From Mycolicibacterium neoaurum ATCC 25795 (lineage in GTDB: Bacteria; Actinomycetota; Actinomycetes; Mycobacteriales; Mycobacteriaceae): a stretch of 64,000 bases of DNA. Both the position numbers and the translations under genes were made by a program. Positions 8,966-17,048 of this stretch are shown here, piece by piece. Positions within the stretch are counted from its first letter, which is position 1. The number at the start of each line of letters is the position of its first letter. The notes under the pieces were generated by a model. It was given only the letters and a program-made list of their open reading frames with translations, was not told where the DNA came from and made no database searches. The stretch lies in assembly GCF_000691525.1 (NCBI RefSeq), contig NZ_JMDW01000013.1:148581-212580 (forward strand), read 5' to 3'.

Positions 8966-10092
8966 GATTGACGTCCTCCATCGATATTCCATGGATCGGT
9001 GCGCACGGAACTCACCCGCACCGGTAGATCTGTTCCGAAGTGCCCGCGCAGCAGAGCCGCGGCCTGGTGGCACCACGGGTATTCACTGGCCCAGTGGGCG
9101 ACGTCGACCAATGCCACATCGGAGACGCGGCCGTGCTCATCGGCGGGGTGATGACGCAGATCGGCGGTCACATAAGCCTGCACGCCGGCGCGGGCCACGG
9201 TACCCAACAGCGAGTCCCCGGCACCTCCGCAGACGGCCACCCGGGACACCACGGCGTCGGCATCCCCGGCGGCGCGCACACCCCAGGTGGTCGACGGCAA
9301 CGCGCCGGATACCCGGGCGACAAAGGCCGACAACGTTTCCGGCTCCGGCAGCGAGCAGATCCGCCCGATCCCCACATCGGCCGGCAACGGCGCCAGGGCG
9401 AACACGTCGAAGGCGGGCTCCTCGTAGGGATGCCCGGCCCGCAGCGCGGCGAGCACGCGTGCCCGCAGCGGCGCGGGTGCGATCACCTCGATGCGATCCT
9501 CGGCCACCTGCTCGACGGTGCCCACCGCGCCGATCGTCGGTGTCGCGCCCTCGTGGGGCAGGAACTGGCCCGTTCCGGAGACACTCCAGCTGCAGCAGGA
9601 GTAGTCACCGATCTGACCGGCACCGGCGGCGAACAGCGAATCACGCAGCGCCGCAGCGTGATCGGTGGGGACGAAAGCCACCCACTTGTCCAGGTCGGGA
9701 CCCGACGGCACCGGTGAGAGCACCTCCTCGACCAACAGACCCAGCGTGTCGGCCAGCGCATCGGACACTCCGGGAGTGGCCGAATCGGCATTGGTGTGCG
9801 CGGTGAACAAAGACCGCCCGGTCCGGATCAGCCGATGGAGCAACGCGCCCTTGGCCGTGGACGCGGCGACGGTGTCCACCCCGCGCAACAGCAGCGGGTG
9901 GTGCGCCAGCAGCAGTCCGCCCCCGGGAACCTCGGCGGCCACCGCATCGGTGGCATCGACGGCGATCGTCACCGAGGTCACCGGCTCGTCGGGATCACCA
10001 CACACCAGCCCGACCGAATCCCAATCGTGAGCAAGTTCGGGCGGATACGCGGCGTCCAGAACACCGATCACCTCGGACAGCGGCACACTCAT
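8962..10092 (-). CDS. Nif3-like dinuclear metal centre protein (YqfO/GTP cyclohydrolase I type 2 family)
   Basis: A 376-residue Nif3 family protein (Rv2230c-like). Metal-ligand signatures include LAHHPLLLRG near residue 65, HTNADSA near residue 100, and the C-terminal VTADLRHHPADEH and DVAHWASEY segments. The middle (about 135-235) carries the PII-like insertion seen in the long members. The family is annotated as GTP cyclohydrolase I type 2 homologue, but the activity is uncertain. The ATG at 10092 (MSVPLSEVIG) overlaps the cobC stop as ATGA; in-frame codons upstream lie within cobC. Confidence 0.93.
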   Translation of the reverse strand: MSVPLSEVIGVLDAAYPPELAHDWDSVGLVCGDPDEPVTSVTIAVDATDAVAAEVPGGGLLLAHHPLLLRGVDTVAASTAKGALLHRLIRTGRSLFTAHTNADSATPGVSDALADTLGLLVEEVLSPVPSGPDLDKWVAFVPTDHAAALRDSLFAAGAGQIGDYSCCSWSVSGTGQFLPHEGATPTIGAVGTVEQVAEDRIEVIAPAPLRARVLAALRAGHPYEEPAFDVFALAPLPADVGIGRICSLPEPETLSAFVARVSGALPSTTWGVRAAGDADAVVSRVAVCGGAGDSLLGTVARAGVQAYVTADLRHHPADEHGRVSDVALVDVAHWASEYPWCHQAAALLRGHFGTDLPVRVSSVRTDPWNIDGGRQS

Positions 10093-11105
10093 CGGAGTAC
10101 CTCCTGCAGTTCCCGCACCAGCTGCGGCCACTCCGGGCGCACGGCCACGCGCAGGTAGCCGCTCTCGAGGCCGACGAACGTATCGCAGCGGCGCACCGCA
10201 ATCCCCTTCTCATCAAGGCGCTTTCGCACCAGCTCGGCGTCCACGACGCGCAACAGCACGAAGGGCGCCCGGCCGTCGAGAACGTCGATACCGGCCGCGC
10301 ACAGTCCGCGCACCATCTCGCTGCGCAGCTGCGCGAGCCGCACCGCACCCTCATAGGCTTCGGCGACCGCGGCCGGTGCGCAGCAGGCCGTCACCGCCTC
10401 CAACTGCAGCGTGCCCAGCGGCCAGTGCGCGCGGTGCGCGGACAGCCGGGCCAGCACATCCGGGGCGCCGAGTGCGTAGCCCACCCGCAGGCCGGCCAGC
10501 GACCACGTCTTGGTCAGGCTGCGCAGCACCAGGACGTCGGGCAGCGACCGGCCCGCCAGCGACTCGGGCTCACCGGGCACGGCATCGGCGAAAGCCTCGT
10601 CGACGACGATGATGCGACCCGGGCGGCGCAACCCGAGAATGGCGTCGGCCGGGTGCAGCACCGATGTCGGGTTTGTCGGATTACCCACCACAACCAGATC
10701 GGCATCATCGGGCACCGTGCCCAAGGCGAAGGGCGGATCCAGCACGACGTGGGTGAACGGCACCGCGGCCGCGGCCAGCACGGCCTCCGGCTCGGTGAAC
10801 GAGGGCGCGATCAGCGCCGCCAACCGCGGTTGCAGGTTCGGCAGCAGGGCGAACCCCTCCGCCCCGCCGGCCAGCAGCAGCACCTCCTCACGCGGTCTGC
10901 CGTGCCGGGCGGCGACGGCGTCGACGGCGCGGTGCACATCGGCTGCGCTCGGATAGCGGCCCAGCTCGGTCAACCGGGAGGCCAGCCGCTCGACGAGCCA
11001 CGGCGGCGGCCCGCCGGCCCGCACATTGACCGCGAAGTCCAGCATCCCGGGGGCCACGGCCTCATCGCCGTGGTACCGCGCCGCCTGCCGGACCTCGTCT
11101 GCCAC
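10089..11105 (-). CDS. cobC: CobC-like aminotransferase (Rv2231c-like)
   Basis: A 338-residue fold-type I PLP aminotransferase. LRSLTKTWSLAGLRVGYALG carries the Schiff-base lysine, VVGNPTNPTSV is the conserved NPxNP-type loop and VDEAFAD holds the PLP-contacting Asp. CobC/CobD-type enzymes make the threonine-phosphate-derived aminopropanol arm of cobalamin; here the role is by homology to Rv2231c, and histidinol-phosphate aminotransferase-like activity is the alternative. First gene of the minus-strand operon cobC-nif3-zinc ribbon-rnhC, each joined by a 4-nt overlap. The start is GTG at 11105. Confidence 0.88.
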   Translation of the reverse strand: MADEVRQAARYHGDEAVAPGMLDFAVNVRAGGPPPWLVERLASRLTELGRYPSAADVHRAVDAVAARHGRPREEVLLLAGGAEGFALLPNLQPRLAALIAPSFTEPEAVLAAAAVPFTHVVLDPPFALGTVPDDADLVVVGNPTNPTSVLHPADAILGLRRPGRIIVVDEAFADAVPGEPESLAGRSLPDVLVLRSLTKTWSLAGLRVGYALGAPDVLARLSAHRAHWPLGTLQLEAVTACCAPAAVAEAYEGAVRLAQLRSEMVRGLCAAGIDVLDGRAPFVLLRVVDAELVRKRLDEKGIAVRRCDTFVGLESGYLRVAVRPEWPQLVRELQEVLR

Positions 11106-11161
11106 AGCACGACCCTAGTGCGCCGCCCAGGTGCACAGGTACATCGGCGACAATGGGATGC

Positions 11162-11839
11162 GTGACCGAGACCGTGCCTCACACCGTGACCAGCAGTCCG
11201 CAGCTGGTGCTGTTCGATCTCGACGGCACCCTGACCGACTCCGCCGAGGGCATCGTCGCCAGTTTCCGGCACGCGCTGACCACGGTCGGGGCCACCGTGC
11301 CCGACGGCGACCTGGCGGGCCGCATCGTCGGCCCGCCGATGCATCACACGCTGAACGCGATGGGGCTCGGGGCGCGCGCCGAGGAGGCGATGGCCGCCTA
11401 CCGGGCCGACTACACGACCCGCGGCTGGTCGATGAACCGGGTGTTCGACGGCATCCCCGAGCTGCTCGCCGACCTGCAGCGGGCCGGGGTCCGGCTGGCC
11501 GTGGCCACCTCGAAGGCACAGCCGACCGCCCAGCGCATCCTCGCCCATTTCGGCCTCGACGACAGCTTCGAGATCATCGCCGGGGCGAGCCCGGACGGCA
11601 GCCGGGCCGCCAAGCACGAGGTCGTCGCGTATGCCCTTGAACGGCTGACCCCACTGCCCGAGCGGGTGCTGATGATCGGCGACAGGTCCCATGACGTGGA
11701 GGGCGCCGCCGTGCACGGTATCGACACCGTGGTGGTCGACTGGGGATACGGCGACGGCGACTTCGACGGTCCGGATGCGCCGGCCCCGCTGCGCCGGGTG
11801 GCGACGATGGCCGAGCTGCGGGAGGTGTTGGGTGTCTGA
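11162..11839 (+). CDS. ptkA: HAD-superfamily protein, PtkA-type tyrosine kinase homologue
   Basis: About 225 residues, matching the HAD part of M. tuberculosis PtkA (Rv2232). HAD motif I is LVLFDLDGTLTDS, motif II lies in VATSKAQP, the conserved lysine in KHEVV, and motif IV in MIGDRSHDVEGA. PtkA phosphorylates PtpA on tyrosine in M. tuberculosis, although the fold is that of phosphoglycolate phosphatases. It lacks the long N-terminal extension of the M. tuberculosis protein. Start uncertain: ATG 11153 or GTG 11162; I prefer the GTG because GACAAT lies 7 nt before it. It overlaps ptpA by 8 nt. Confidence 0.88.
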   Translation: MTETVPHTVTSSPQLVLFDLDGTLTDSAEGIVASFRHALTTVGATVPDGDLAGRIVGPPMHHTLNAMGLGARAEEAMAAYRADYTTRGWSMNRVFDGIPELLADLQRAGVRLAVATSKAQPTAQRILAHFGLDDSFEIIAGASPDGSRAAKHEVVAYALERLTPLPERVLMIGDRSHDVEGAAVHGIDTVVVDWGYGDGDFDGPDAPAPLRRVATMAELREVLGV

Positions 11840-12320
11840 GACCGCGCCGCTGCATGTGACGTTCGTCTGTTCGGGCAACATCTGCCGCTCCCCGATGGCC
11901 GAGAAGATGTTCGCCCACCAGATCGAGGGACGCGGGCTGGCCGACCTGGTGCGCGTCACCAGTGCCGGGACCGGCGGCTGGCATGCCGGCGACGGCGCCG
12001 ATCGCCGCACCAACGCCGTGTTGCGCGCGCACGGCTACCCGACCACCCACCGTGCCGCGCAGCTGGCCGACGACCACCTGGCCGCGGATATGGTGGTGGC
12101 GATGGGTCGCAACCACGCACGATTCCTCGCCGATATGGGCGTCCCGCCGGATCGGCTGCGCATGATGCGGGCCTTCGATCCGCGGTCGGGCGCGCATCCG
12201 CTCGATGTCGAGGATCCCTATTACGGCGGCCCGGAGGATTTCGAGGCCGTGTTCACCGTCATAGAGTCCGCGCTGCCCGGTTTGCACCAGTGGGTGGACG
12301 AGCGGCTGGCAGCGCGATGA
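11832..12320 (+). CDS. ptpA: Low-molecular-weight protein tyrosine phosphatase PtpA
   Basis: A 162-residue LMW-PTP. The P-loop CSGNICRS (CX5R) sits about ten residues from the N-terminus, and the catalytic Asp is in VEDPYYGG, where the paired tyrosines match those phosphorylated by PtkA in M. tuberculosis. PtpA is secreted by M. tuberculosis into host macrophages; in a fast-growing species its targets are likely different. GTG start at 11832 overlaps ptkA, and the stop overlaps the next start as ATGA, so ptkA-ptpA-SURF1 form one operon. Confidence 0.95.
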   Translation: MSETAPLHVTFVCSGNICRSPMAEKMFAHQIEGRGLADLVRVTSAGTGGWHAGDGADRRTNAVLRAHGYPTTHRAAQLADDHLAADMVVAMGRNHARFLADMGVPPDRLRMMRAFDPRSGAHPLDVEDPYYGGPEDFEAVFTVIESALPGLHQWVDERLAAR

Positions 12321-13198
12321 AGCGGTGGGCCTTCCTGTTCCGGCCGCAGTGGCTTGCGCTCTACGTCGTGGTCGCGGCCTTCGCCTGGTTGTGTTTCACG
12401 GTGCTGGCGCCCTGGCAGCTCGGCAAGAACACCACCACATCGCGGGAGAACGCGCAGATCGCCGCCTCGCTGAACACCGACCCGGTGCCGGTGACCTCGT
12501 TTCTGCCGCAGCAGGATTCGTCCGCCCACGAGCACCAGTGGCAGCGGGTGACGGCGAGCGGTCACTATCTGCCCGAGGCGCAGGTGCTGGCCAGGTTGCG
12601 TTCGGTGGACGGCGCACCGGCCTACGAGGTGCTGGTCCCGTTCGTCGTCGACGGCGGTCCCACCGTGCTGGTGAACCGCGGCTATGTGAAACCGGAGCAG
12701 GGCACGGCGGTTCCGCCGATCGCCGACGCGCCGACCGGTCGGGTCGATATCACCGCGCGGCTGCGCGATCCCGAAGGTGTGGTGCCGGGTAAGGATCCGC
12801 TTTTCGCCGAAGGTGCCCGGCAGGTCTACACCATCAACCCGGGACAGATCTCCGAACTGACCGGAGTGCCGCTGGCAGGCTCGTATCTCCAGTTGGTGGA
12901 GAACCAGCCAGGAGGTCTCGGGGCGATCCCGCTGCCGATCCTGGATTCCGGCCCGTTTCTGTCCTACGGGATCCAGTGGATCGCCTTCGGCATCATCGCC
13001 CCGATCGGGGTGGGCTACTTCGTGATGTCCGAGGTGCGTATCCGGCGCCAGGAGAAGGCGGCCGCCGCCAGGGAGGCCCCGCCGGCGACCACGACATCCG
13101 AGCCAGAAGGCACCGGCGAGGACGCCGGGAAACCTACCGAGGCGCCGCCGCTGACCACCGAGCAGAAACTCGCCGACCGGTACGGTAAGCGACGCTGA
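12317..13198 (+). CDS. SURF1 family cytochrome oxidase biogenesis protein
   Basis: A 293-residue membrane protein with the SURF1 plan: an N-terminal transmembrane helix (about residues 10-33, ALYVVVAAFAWLCF) followed by LGxWQ-like LAPWQLGKN, a large extracytoplasmic domain, and a second helix (about 213-237). The VLVNRGYV segment is the family signature. SURF1 proteins help insert haem into cytochrome oxidase. The charged Ala/Pro/Glu-rich C-tail is variable. Its 3' end overlaps the convergent cobD by 65 bp, an unusually long tail-to-tail overlap. Confidence 0.92.
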   Translation: MKRWAFLFRPQWLALYVVVAAFAWLCFTVLAPWQLGKNTTTSRENAQIAASLNTDPVPVTSFLPQQDSSAHEHQWQRVTASGHYLPEAQVLARLRSVDGAPAYEVLVPFVVDGGPTVLVNRGYVKPEQGTAVPPIADAPTGRVDITARLRDPEGVVPGKDPLFAEGARQVYTINPGQISELTGVPLAGSYLQLVENQPGGLGAIPLPILDSGPFLSYGIQWIAFGIIAPIGVGYFVMSEVRIRRQEKAAAAREAPPATTTSEPEGTGEDAGKPTEAPPLTTEQKLADRYGKRR

Positions 13199-14108
13199 CC
13201 GCCAGCGCTGTCGCGCCGGCCTGCACTCTCTTGGACAACCTGCCCGCCCGGCGCAGGTCCGCCGCACCCGGCGGCGGCCCGTCGCCGAGTGCCGGGCGCA
13301 TCTCGAGGCGGTGCGCGTACTGGGTCGGCCCACCGAGAGTCACCCCGAGCGCACCGGCGAAGGATGCCTCCGCGACACCGGCGTTGGGGCTGGGATGCTT
13401 GCCTGCATCACGCTGCCACGCCCGCCACGCACGGGTGGGTGCACCGGACACCGCGACGGTGATCAGCCCGGTCGCCCGCGCACCCAGATAGTTCACCACA
13501 TCGTCGAATCGGGCTGCCGCCCAACCGAAACGCAGATATCGCGGTGACTTGTGCCCGATCATCGCATCGAGGGTGTTGGCACCGCGGTACACCAGCAGGC
13601 CGGGCACCCCGGCCACCGCACCCCACAGGATGGGGGCGACCTGGGCGTCGGAGGTGTTCTCCGCCACCGATTCCAGTGCGGCGCGGGCCAGCCCGTCGGC
13701 GTCCAGCGCGGCCGGGTCACGGCCACACAGCGACGGCAACAGGCCGCGGGCACCGTCGATATCGTCGGCGTCGAGCAGATCCGCGAGCCGACCACCGGTG
13801 CGCGCCAACGACGTGCCACCGAGCACCACGTAGGTCGCGGCGGCGGTGGCCGTCGCCGTCCATATCGGACCGCGCCGAGCGGCGGCCCGCTCGACGACGG
13901 CACCGAGGGCGCCCAGCGCGGCGAGCAGGGTGGCGGTGTGCACGGCGCCCGCGGCGCGGTTGTCCGCATAGCTGCGTCGCTCGACTGCCGCGGCGGCCGT
14001 GCCGAACAGGGCGACCGGGTGGCCGCGTTGCGGATCGGTGAAGATCAGGTCGGCCAGGTATCCGACGGCCAGACCAGCGGCACGGGCGGGACCTCGGTGC
14101 GCACTCAC
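13134..14108 (-). CDS. cobD: Cobalamin biosynthesis protein CobD/CbiB
   Basis: A 324-residue integral membrane protein of the CbiB/CobD family (Rv2236c-like). It has the DP-x-HPV segment (TDPQRGHPVALFG), ESVAENTSDAQVAPILW and RGANTLDAMIGHKSPRY, all family signatures, with several hydrophobic segments. It attaches the aminopropanol arm to adenosylcobyric acid to form cobinamide. Start is GTG at 14108. The gene is transcribed toward, and overlaps, the SURF1 gene. Confidence 0.94.
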   Translation of the reverse strand: MSAHRGPARAAGLAVGYLADLIFTDPQRGHPVALFGTAAAAVERRSYADNRAAGAVHTATLLAALGALGAVVERAAARRGPIWTATATAAATYVVLGGTSLARTGGRLADLLDADDIDGARGLLPSLCGRDPAALDADGLARAALESVAENTSDAQVAPILWGAVAGVPGLLVYRGANTLDAMIGHKSPRYLRFGWAAARFDDVVNYLGARATGLITVAVSGAPTRAWRAWQRDAGKHPSPNAGVAEASFAGALGVTLGGPTQYAHRLEMRPALGDGPPPGAADLRRAGRLSKRVQAGATALAVSVAYRTGRRVSARWSAAAPR

Positions 14109-14227
14109 GTCGGCAGCGTCTCACACCGCCGACGTGTCCGTGCACACGGGCCGGTGCCCTCGGCTCGGACGGACTTCTGCATACAGGCTAACGCTCACGC
14201 CGAAGCGCTGGCACGACTTTCATATCC

Positions 14228-14283
14228 GACGCATAGATTCTGTAATTGGTTCGACGTCAACGTATTTGAGAATTCTATGCGTC
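14228..14283. repeat. Long imperfect inverted repeat upstream of the small secreted protein
   Basis: gacgcatagattct (14228-14241) pairs with agaattctatgcgtc (14269-14283), a 14-bp match with one bulged base, around a 27-base AT-richer loop. It lies in the 246-bp gap between cobD and the secreted-protein gene, about 70 bp before its start. It could be an operator or an RNA hairpin in the leader. Apart from this the gap shows nothing I can name. Confidence 0.55.
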
Positions 14284-14354
14284 CAGTGTCCGGCGGTGGC
14301 AACGGCCATACGGTGAGAGTCGTAAGCCAGTTCCCCACCGCTACAGGAGAAGTC

Positions 14355-14639
14355 ATGAACACGTTCGCCTTCACCGCCGCCACCATCGCCGTCGCACTGA
14401 CCCCGGCAATACCACTGGCGGCCAACGCAGCCGCCGCCGGCCCAACCGGGTCGAGCGTCGCGCAGACCGTCGACGACCTGCGCGCCCAGGGCTACAGCGT
14501 CCAGGTCAACGGCGCGGGCCGCAGCGGATCGCTGGCCAACTGCTCGGTCAGTTCGATCCGTGAGCGCAAGAGCCTCGGCGCTTCTGTGAAATCCGTGTAC
14601 GTCCACGTCAACTGCCCGCTGGGATACGACAACCGCTGA
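14355..14639 (+). CDS. Small secreted protein of unknown function
   Basis: A 94-residue protein. A signal peptide covers about residues 1-25 (MNTFAFTAATIAVALTPAIP, then LAANAAA) with an Ala-x-Ala type cleavage site. The mature part is about 68 residues, with two cysteines (LANCSV and VNCPLG) that could form one disulfide, and a QTVDDLRAQGYSVQVNG helix-strand segment seen in many short mycobacterial exported proteins. AGGAGA lies 4 nt before the ATG. The next gene begins directly after its stop. No function is recognised. Confidence 0.8.
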   Translation: MNTFAFTAATIAVALTPAIPLAANAAAAGPTGSSVAQTVDDLRAQGYSVQVNGAGRSGSLANCSVSSIRERKSLGASVKSVYVHVNCPLGYDNR

Positions 14640-15227
14640 GTGGGTATCCGACCCGGCATGTTCAACAGGGTCATCCAGCTCGCCGAGGGTATCGGCGGCA
14701 TCGTCGGCCTCAGATCAGGCACCGAGGAGCCGTTCTACCTGGTCGAAGGTCGTGTCGGCCGAGCCGAGATCCGGCGCTATGGGCCGCGCATCGCTGCTCA
14801 GACCGCCGTGTCCGGCGACGGGCAGGACGCCCGCAGCACCGGATTCCGGCGGCTGGCCGGTTACATCTTCGGCGGCAACGATCGATCCGACACGATCGCC
14901 ATGACCGCCCCGGTCGCCCAGTCCGCCGCCGACGGCGGGTCCATGATCCGCTTCTACATGCCGTCCAAGTGGTCGCTGGACACTCTGCCCGAACCCGAGG
15001 ACGGATCGGTCACCGTCGTCGAGATCCCCGGCGAACGCTATGCCGTGCTGAGCTTCACCGGTGATCGCAGCCCGGCGGCCGTGGCCGCCAGGTCCGCCGA
15101 GCTGCTGGCCGAACTCGACGGCAGCGAGGTCAGCCCCGACGGTGAGCCCATCGCGTGGTTCTACGACCCGCCGTGGACGGTGCCGTTCCTGCGGCGCAAC
15201 GAGGTGGCGGTGCGCCTCGTGGCGTGA
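14640..15227 (+). CDS. SOUL family haem-binding protein
   Basis: A 195-residue SOUL/HBP family protein: EPFYLVEGRVGRAEIRRYGP at the start, then the family pattern of FRRLAGYIFGGN, IAMTAPVAQ and IRFYMPSKW, closing in AWFYDPPWTVPFLRRNEV. SOUL proteins bind haem or porphyrin; mycobacterial members have been linked to haem handling. GTG at 14640 follows the previous stop without a gap (TGAGTG); ATG at 14658 is the alternative. The gene lies just outside the left edge of the tRNA-Val element. Confidence 0.87.
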   Translation: MGIRPGMFNRVIQLAEGIGGIVGLRSGTEEPFYLVEGRVGRAEIRRYGPRIAAQTAVSGDGQDARSTGFRRLAGYIFGGNDRSDTIAMTAPVAQSAADGGSMIRFYMPSKWSLDTLPEPEDGSVTVVEIPGERYAVLSFTGDRSPAAVAARSAELLAELDGSEVSPDGEPIAWFYDPPWTVPFLRRNEVAVRLVA

Positions 15228-15238
15228 CTTGATTTTTG

Positions 15239-15284
15239 ATGGTGGGCGCGGACGGTATCGAACCGCCGACCGCTGGCGTGTAAA
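15239..15284. repeat. Left attachment repeat (tRNA-Val 3' fragment)
   Basis: A 46-bp copy of the tRNA-Val region from the anticodon loop to the CCA end and two bases beyond, differing from the intact gene at 15257 and 15277. Identity stops exactly at the anticodon-loop sequence gtgtaaa, a usual crossover position for tRNA-targeting integrases. Confidence 0.85.
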
Positions 15285-15415
15285 TCTATGACCGCTCGTC
15301 TAGGCCATGTCGCGCCGTGGCGTCTTGTCTATGAAAACGCCAGTTCAACGGCATGATTTTGTCTAGCAGGTAACTGCCCGTATCTACTCGTTAAGGCGCG
15401 TCTTGGCCTACTCTC

Positions 15416-15433
15416 GGCCTAGCGGGGGGTCGG
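15416..15433. repeat. Element-end repeat, left copy
   Basis: GGCCTAGCGGGGGGTCGG. It recurs in the same orientation at 19918-19935 with one mismatch, 132 bp inside the left attachment repeat. A candidate integrase or excisionase arm site. Confidence 0.5.
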
Positions 15434-15482
15434 ATCGACCAAGCGTTCGACAGCGGCTGGACTAGCCAGATTGGCAGGCCCG

Positions 15483-15920
15483 CTACCCGGACATCATGTT
15501 GCCGCCAGCGCCGCCGAGCGCCCCGATTGCCACCTGGGACAGCGCGCCAGTCAGCCAGAGCCCCACCTTGGCAGCACGGCTCCGTTCCTCCTCGGGGCGA
15601 GTGTCGTCAGCCGCGACGGCTTCGAAGGCGGCGACCAAACGCTCCAGTTGTCCCTCGGGCGTCGGCCACTGGCCAGCGACGCGAAGCGCCTCAGCCGTCG
15701 GTGCTCCCACCAGCAAGATGCCGCCGCCGAACGCCCCGCTGGTCTTCTCGAAGTAGGGCTGTAGGTTGAGCACCCGCAGCGCACGCTGGACGGTCTCTGC
15801 ATCGAAACCGCACTCCTGCTCGATCTGGCGCGGCTTCATGGTGCGCCCAGTCCGCTCGTAGATGTCCACTGCCGCTCTGAGTACGGGCAGGTCGCGGTTG
15901 TGCCATGTGTCCTCGGTCAT
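15483..15920 (-). CDS. Small winged-helix protein with hydrophobic C-terminus, unknown function
   Basis: A 145-residue protein of no named family that I can assign. Residues about 10-65 look like a winged helix (MKPRQIEQECGFDAETVQRA followed by a LRVLNLQPYF wing). A linker follows, then a C-terminal helix ending in an Ala/Gly-rich hydrophobic tail (VGLWLTGALSQVAIGALGG). Small proteins of this layout are frequent in actinobacterial accessory DNA. Start ATG 15920, with CATACT 7 nt upstream as a possible leaderless -10. It lies 31 bp behind the 273-residue gene and may share its transcript. Confidence 0.75.
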   Translation of the reverse strand: MTEDTWHNRDLPVLRAAVDIYERTGRTMKPRQIEQECGFDAETVQRALRVLNLQPYFEKTSGAFGGGILLVGAPTAEALRVAGQWPTPEGQLERLVAAFEAVAADDTRPEEERSRAAKVGLWLTGALSQVAIGALGGAGGNMMSG

Positions 15921-15951
15921 GGCCGGGAGTATGCCAAGGGCCACCGACAAC

Positions 15952-16773
15952 TCAGGCCGACGGCGGATCGGCGTTGTCCGCCCTGAGCGCGGCGATGTCC
16001 TGGTGAGGTGTCCGCCAGACCTCCGGGTCGAGAGCATCGGGTCCGACGGTGGTGAGGTCAGCCGGAATTGGCACCCCGACCTCCGAAACGCGTACCTCCA
16101 CAGGCTCGTCAACCGTCGTGTTAGTGACCACTACGGGCTCGTTCAGCACCTCGGGGGCCACCGTCAGCAAGCCCTTGTCGATCAGGCCCTTGATCATGAT
16201 GCTGGTGTAGATCACCCGGTCGCAGATGCGAGCGATTCCTGGCGCAGCGGCGTGGTACCTCTGGTCGATATCGAGGTCGCGGATAACCGCAGACCTGGGT
16301 GATTTCGCATGGATCACGTCACCGTACAGCCACGCATACATCAGCTTCCGGTCGGTTATGGTGCCGCTGGGAGTGGCGACCCAATACGCCTGTGCGTCCA
16401 GGTTGCCGTCGATTGCGTTCCGCCAATAGCTCTTCCACCAGTCCAAATCGATCTCGTCATTGAGAACGTCGGTACCGACCAGCTGCTCCAGCGCGTTCAG
16501 GGCATTTTCGTAGTAGATCGGCTCGCCGCTGAGGATCATCGGTCGGACACGGCTCGCTAGCGACTCCAGCGCCTCCTCAGGTGGGTACTCAGCTTTACGC
16601 CGATGGCTCTCCTCCCCGGTCTTTGTGTTCACCGTGACCACGATGGTGATCGCGCCAGAATTGAGCTTCATCATCAGCGCGGCCTGCTCACGGATTAATG
16701 AGTGCGCCATCACCCGCCGGGTGCGCAGAATGAATCCCTCGATGATGGTCTGCGGAGAGGGTTGGGGGGCCAT
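15952..16773 (-). CDS. Conserved-looking hypothetical protein of the tRNA-Val element
   Basis: A 273-residue protein I do not recognise. The N-terminal half (1 to about 165) looks compact and mixed alpha/beta, with a conserved-looking aromatic stretch LDWWKSYWRNAIDG and YAWLYGDVIHAKSP. A Val/Pro-rich, probably flexible C-terminal region follows. No signal peptide or membrane helix. Start: TACAGT (complement 16781-16786) stands 7 nt before the ATG at 16773, so a leaderless start is likely. ATG 16803 is an alternative that would overlap the preceding ORF. Codon use is coding-like throughout. Confidence 0.75.
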   Translation of the reverse strand: MAPQPSPQTIIEGFILRTRRVMAHSLIREQAALMMKLNSGAITIVVTVNTKTGEESHRRKAEYPPEEALESLASRVRPMILSGEPIYYENALNALEQLVGTDVLNDEIDLDWWKSYWRNAIDGNLDAQAYWVATPSGTITDRKLMYAWLYGDVIHAKSPRSAVIRDLDIDQRYHAAAPGIARICDRVIYTSIMIKGLIDKGLLTVAPEVLNEPVVVTNTTVDEPVEVRVSEVGVPIPADLTTVGPDALDPEVWRTPHQDIAALRADNADPPSA

Positions 16774-17048
16774 GGACGAAACTGTACGACCGGCCTTCGA
16801 CATTTCCACCGCGCTACGCCTCGGTGAACGTCGGTACCCACCGGCACCCCGCCGGGGTGCTTGGCGGCCAACGTCTTCACGTACTGGTCCAGGTACCCGT
16901 CCAGCACGGCGGTATCGGTGGTGGCCAACTCCAGGTTTGGCGGTCTGGAGGGAACTGACCCCTCGTGGTCCTCGGGGTGATGCCGTCCGGCATGTGCGAG
17001 TCGAAGCCACTTCTCGCGCCGGGCGGCATCACTGCATTCACGGGTCAA
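16710..17048 (-). CDS. Possible small protein following the excisionase gene
   Basis: An open frame of 112 residues starting at a TTG that overlaps the excisionase stop (TTGA) and running into the start region of the 273-residue gene. The segment LDGYLDQYVKTLAAKHPGG looks like real helical coding sequence; the last third (Arg/Pro-rich) does not. It could be a short coupled gene, or the remnant of a longer one that was truncated when the downstream gene was joined. Weak call. Confidence 0.35.
   Translation of the reverse strand: MTRECSDAARREKWLRLAHAGRHHPEDHEGSVPSRPPNLELATTDTAVLDGYLDQYVKTLAAKHPGGVPVGTDVHRGVARWKCRRPVVQFRPWPPNPLRRPSSRDSFCAPGG
16781..16786 (-). promoter_or_regulatory. Leaderless -10 element of the 273-residue gene
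   Basis: TACAGT, 7 nt from the ATG at 16773. It suggests the two left-end genes are expressed on their own and not only by read-through from the excisionase. Confidence 0.45.

Noticed and set aside
15239..15284. Second tRNA gene
   Set aside because: Only the 3' half is present; the 5' acceptor strand and D arm are missing, so it is an attachment-site remnant.
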